Below are positions 61,219 through 64,000 of a DNA stretch of 64,000 nt, piece by piece. The translations under genes and the position numbers were made by a program. The notes below the pieces were generated by a model. That model ran no database searches. It was given only the letters and a program-made list of their open reading frames with translations, and was not told the DNA's origin. The DNA comes from Rhizobium indicum (GTDB taxonomy: Bacteria > Pseudomonadota > Alphaproteobacteria > Rhizobiales > Rhizobiaceae), in assembly GCF_005862305.2 (NCBI RefSeq), contig NZ_CP054021.1, positions 310,001-374,000 on the forward strand. Reading direction: 5' to 3'. Position 1 is the stretch's first letter, and each line of letters starts with the position of its first letter.

Positions 61219-62300
61219 GCCGCCCCGCCCCTTACCCGCGACCAGACCAGGCGGATTTTGTAATAGATCAGCGTATCGCAGGAGAGCACGAAGAAGAGCA
61301 GCAGCCCCTGGAAGACGCGGGTGACCTTGTCGGAAACGCCGAGCGAAAGCTGAGCTGCCTCGCCGCCGAGATAAGTCAGCGCCAGCACCAGGCCCGATGC
61401 GATGATGCCGAGCGGATTGAGGCGGCCGAGGAAGGCGACGATGATGGCGGTGAAGCCGTAGCCCGGCGAGATCGCCGGCTGCAGGTGGCCGATCGAGCCG
61501 GAAACCTCGCTGATGCCAGCAAGGCCGGCAAGAGCGCCCGAGAAGAGAAAGCTGAACCAGATCATCTTCTTCGACGAGAAGCCGGCAAAGCGCCCTGCCC
61601 GCTCCGATTGGCCGAGTACGACGATCTCGAAGCCTTTCAACGTATAGCGCAGCATGAACCAGGCGCCGACCGCCGCAATGATGGCGAAGATGAAGGCCCA
61701 ATGGGCGCGGCCCGACTCTTCCCAGATCGCCGGCAGCACCGCTTCCGGCGCGAAATCACGCGAGACTGGAAAGTTGAAGCCCTGCGGATCGCGCCAGGCG
61801 CCACGAATCAGCCAGTCGAGGAAGAGCTGGGCGATATAGACCAGCATCAGCGATGTCAGGATCTCATTGGTGTTGAAATGCGCTTTCAACAGTGCCGGAA
61901 TGGCGGCGAAGAGCGCACCGCCGAGCGCGCCCAATATCAGCATCAGCGGCAGCACCAGCGGCGAATGCCAGTCGTAGAAGATGATCGGCAGATAGGAGCC
62001 GGTGATGGCGCCGATGGTGAACTGGCCTTCGGCGCCGATATTCCAGTTGTTCGACCGGTAACAGACGGCCAAGCCGACGGCGATCAGGATCAGCGGCGCG
62101 GCCTTGATTGCCAGTTCGTGCAGCGACCAGACCTCGAGCAGCGGCTCGATGAAGAAGGCGTCGAGTGCTTCGACCGGATCCTTGCCGAGCATGGCGAACA
62201 TGATGGCGCCGAATACCAGCGTCAGGACAAGGGCAAGCAGCGGCGAGACGAAGGCGAAAAGCTTCGAGACGTCGGGCCGTTTTTCAAGTTCAATGCGCAT
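61215..62300 (-). CDS. ABC permease of the nucleoside/simple-sugar type (first)
   Basis: A 361-residue permease. APLILIAVGLAVCYRSNNWNIGAEGQFTIGAITGSYL is the signature of YufP/NupP-type permeases. It overlaps the ATPase gene by 11 bases and the second permease by 4, so the three are read together. It forms a heterodimer with the 60298 permease. Confidence 0.9.
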   Translation of the reverse strand: MRIELEKRPDVSKLFAFVSPLLALVLTLVFGAIMFAMLGKDPVEALDAFFIEPLLEVWSLHELAIKAAPLILIAVGLAVCYRSNNWNIGAEGQFTIGAITGSYLPIIFYDWHSPLVLPLMLILGALGGALFAAIPALLKAHFNTNEILTSLMLVYIAQLFLDWLIRGAWRDPQGFNFPVSRDFAPEAVLPAIWEESGRAHWAFIFAIIAAVGAWFMLRYTLKGFEIVVLGQSERAGRFAGFSSKKMIWFSFLFSGALAGLAGISEVSGSIGHLQPAISPGYGFTAIIVAFLGRLNPLGIIASGLVLALTYLGGEAAQLSLGVSDKVTRVFQGLLLFFVLSCDTLIYYKIRLVWSRVRGGAA

Positions 62301-63858
62301 GGGGCGCCTCCGGGGCGGAGCTGCTCTCGTGCAGTCCGCCCATCAGCAAGCCGATCCTTTCCCGCGTCAGTTCGCCCGCCGGAAACGGGCGGGAAAGACG
62401 GCCTTCGCAGATGACGGCAATATCGGTAGCCACTTCGAAGATCTCGTCGAGATCCTGGCTGATGACGACGACGGCCGAACCGCTTCTTGCGAGATCAACG
62501 AGCGCCTGGCGGATGCGGCTCGCCGCCCCGGCATCGACGCCCCAGGTCGGCTGGTTGACGACGAGCACCGCCGGCTGGCGGTCGAGCTCGCGGCCGACGA
62601 TAAATTTCTGCAAGTTGCCGCCCGACAGCGAGCCAGCGGCCGGGTCATCGCCGCTCTTGCGGACATCCATGGCCTCGGAAATGCGCCTTGCGGCGGATTT
62701 CACTGCCGCGTGGCGGATGATGCCGAGCAGGCCCAGAAACGCCTTGCGATCCGATTGATTGCGGGCAAGGACGAGATTGTCCGACAGTTTCATGGCGGAG
62801 ACGGCGGCATGGCCATGGCGCTCCTCCGGCACGAAGCCGGCGCCGAGAAGACGGCGGGCGGTAATACCCTGGTTGCCGACCGGCTTTTTGCGGATGACGA
62901 TCGCCTCGGCCGCGGCGACCGGATATTCGCCGGAGAGAGCATCGAAGAGCTCGCTCTGGCCGTTGCCCGCGACACCGGCAATGGCGAGGATCTCGCCGGA
63001 GCGCACCGCCATCGACACATCGCGCAGCGGCATGGCAAAAGGGGTGCGCGCGGCGACGGAAAGACTGGCGACGGCAAGCTGCACCTCGCCTCTGTCACTA
63101 CGCTCCGGATGCGTGACAACAGCCACTTCACTGCCGACCATCATGCGGGCGAGCGAGGCCGGCGTTTCCTGTTTCGGATCGCAGGCGCCGGTCACGCGAC
63201 CATGGCGCAAGACGGTGGCGCGATCGCAGATACGCTGCACCTCTTCCAGGCGGTGGCTGATATAGAGAACCGAGCGCCCTTCGGCGCGGAGCTTGAACAG
63301 CGTCTCGAACAGCCTGTCCGCCTCCTGCGGGGTCAGCACAGAGGTCGGCTCGTCGAGGATGATCAGCTTCGGGTTCTGCAGCAGCGCGCGGACGATCTCG
63401 ATGCGCTGGCGCTCGCCGACTGAGAGATCGGCAACATGGGCATGCGGATCGAGCGGCAGGCCGTAGGCGACCGACAGCGCCCTCGCCTCCTCGGCGATTT
63501 TGTCGATCGGGATGGCGTGATCGAGCGACAGGGCAATGTTTTCGGCAACCGTCAGCGCCTCGAACAGCGAAAAATGCTGGAAGACCATGCCGATGCCGAG
63601 CTTGCGGGCTTCGCCCGGCGAGGTGATCGCAACCGGCTGGCCTTGCCAGAGGATATGCCCGCCCGTCGGCTCGAGAACGCCGAACAGCATCTTCACCAGG
63701 GTGGATTTGCCTGCGCCATTTTCGCCGAGAAGCGCATGAATTTCGCCCGGCGCGATATCGAGATCGATTTCATTGCAGGCTGCAAAGCCACCGAAGAACT
63801 TCGTCAGCTTCTGGACCGATAATAACGCGCCGGAATCCGGCACATTCAATGGCGACAC
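62290..63858 (-). CDS. ABC importer ATPase with two modules (nucleoside type)
   Basis: A 522-residue duplicated ATPase. Module 1: GENGAGKSTLVKMLFG (about 51), VFQHFSLFEALTVAENIAL, LSVGERQRIEIVRALLQNPKLIILDEPTSVLTP, THxH-like YISHRLEEV. Module 2: GVAGNGQSELFDALSG, LSGGNLQKFIVGRELDRQPAVLVVNQPTWGVD, with an Asn-Gln in place of the usual Asp-Glu in Walker B, as is common in this class. It leads the operon, 39 bases after a quinone-oxidoreductase-like gene. Confidence 0.9.
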   Translation of the reverse strand: MSPLNVPDSGALLSVQKLTKFFGGFAACNEIDLDIAPGEIHALLGENGAGKSTLVKMLFGVLEPTGGHILWQGQPVAITSPGEARKLGIGMVFQHFSLFEALTVAENIALSLDHAIPIDKIAEEARALSVAYGLPLDPHAHVADLSVGERQRIEIVRALLQNPKLIILDEPTSVLTPQEADRLFETLFKLRAEGRSVLYISHRLEEVQRICDRATVLRHGRVTGACDPKQETPASLARMMVGSEVAVVTHPERSDRGEVQLAVASLSVAARTPFAMPLRDVSMAVRSGEILAIAGVAGNGQSELFDALSGEYPVAAAEAIVIRKKPVGNQGITARRLLGAGFVPEERHGHAAVSAMKLSDNLVLARNQSDRKAFLGLLGIIRHAAVKSAARRISEAMDVRKSGDDPAAGSLSGGNLQKFIVGRELDRQPAVLVVNQPTWGVDAGAASRIRQALVDLARSGSAVVVISQDLDEIFEVATDIAVICEGRLSRPFPAGELTRERIGLLMGGLHESSSAPEAPHAH

Positions 63859-63897
63859 GTTCCCCTCATTTCTTCTGCCAACCGGTCCGTTCGGATC

Positions 63898-64000
63898 TCA
63901 TGGAATCAGCAGCGTCGTTCCTGTTGTTTTTCTTGTTTCCAGATCTGCGTGAGCCTGCCCAACCTCACGCAACGGATAGGTTTGATTGATATTGATACGC
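63898..64000 (-). CDS. Quinone oxidoreductase-like protein, C-terminal end
   Basis: The visible 33 codons read RININ QTYPLREVGQAHADL ETRKTTGTTLLIP and stop at TGA (complement of 63898-63900). This is the end of the medium-chain dehydrogenase/quinone oxidoreductase family (QTYPLxExxxAHxxLExRKTxGxxLL-P). The rest lies beyond the right edge. It precedes the nucleoside-type ABC operon on the same strand. Confidence 0.75.
   Translation of the reverse strand, partial: RININQTYPLREVGQAHADLETRKTTGTTLLIP

Overview
The window reads as chromosomal DNA of a Rhizobium-type alphaproteobacterium (R. leguminosarum / R. etli group). Support: uniformly high GC with rhizobial codon use, the order gyrA - coaD - two cyclophilins - queA - tgt, a glnB-glnA pair behind a sigma-54 promoter, an SOS box of the alphaproteobacterial GTTC-N7-GTTC type between ssb and uvrA, an IalB-like protein, an mfd-sdhE / recG cluster, and many ABC importers. 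No rRNA, tRNA, CRISPR array, insertion sequence, prophage or plasmid-type gene was seen. Species assignment is inference from family resemblance; no search was run.

Layout. 1-5.6 kb: end of a LacI-type regulator and a converging, tightly overlapped operon (metallophosphodiesterase, ABC ATPase, two permeases, binding protein) resembling glycerol-3-phosphate/glycerophosphodiester uptake. 5.7-11.4 kb: small unknown genes, a GH13 branching-type enzyme and a divergent, probably type-I-secreted glycoside hydrolase with RTX repeats. 11.6-14.2 kb: small membrane protein, HxlR regulator with a palindromic site at its start, a second-type FabF and a DUF4864 protein. 14.2-22 kb: queuosine genes tgt/queA, two cyclophilins, coaD, three tiny membrane-protein genes on the other strand, then gyrA. 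22-30.8 kb: marC, an unknown gene, ssb and uvrA back to back at an SOS box, a GNAT enzyme, DUF72, CorA and DUF808 proteins. 30.9-33.8 kb: Na/Pi cotransporter and orphan PstS behind a likely Pho box. 34-39 kb: NAD(P)H-hydrate repair enzyme, glnB-glnA, hspQ, IalB-like protein. 39.3-43.2 kb: an orphan YejA-type peptide-binding protein, FrnE, a low-GC Imm11/DUF1629-like gene, OsmC. 43.2-53.4 kb: mfd-sdhE, recG, DUF502, glmS and glmU. 53.4-59 kb: a YtfQRT-YjfF galactofuranose/galactose importer with an FCD-type GntR regulator at its end. 59.2-63.9 kb: a Bmp-family nucleoside-type ABC importer, and the end of a quinone-oxidoreductase-like gene.

Most of the window is core chromosome and I found no strong case for a completely new system. 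The best leads are: a roughly 100-bp intergenic repeat present in two full copies and one partial copy; an RTX-tailed glycosidase read from a TTG start beside a GH13 enzyme; an orphan immunity-like gene of foreign composition; a Tgt with two of its usual zinc cysteines replaced by serine; a trio of tiny membrane-protein genes between coaD and gyrA; and several perfect palindromes and hairpins in leaders (hspQ, gyrA, the yejA-like gene, DUF4864, the phosphodiesterase operon).
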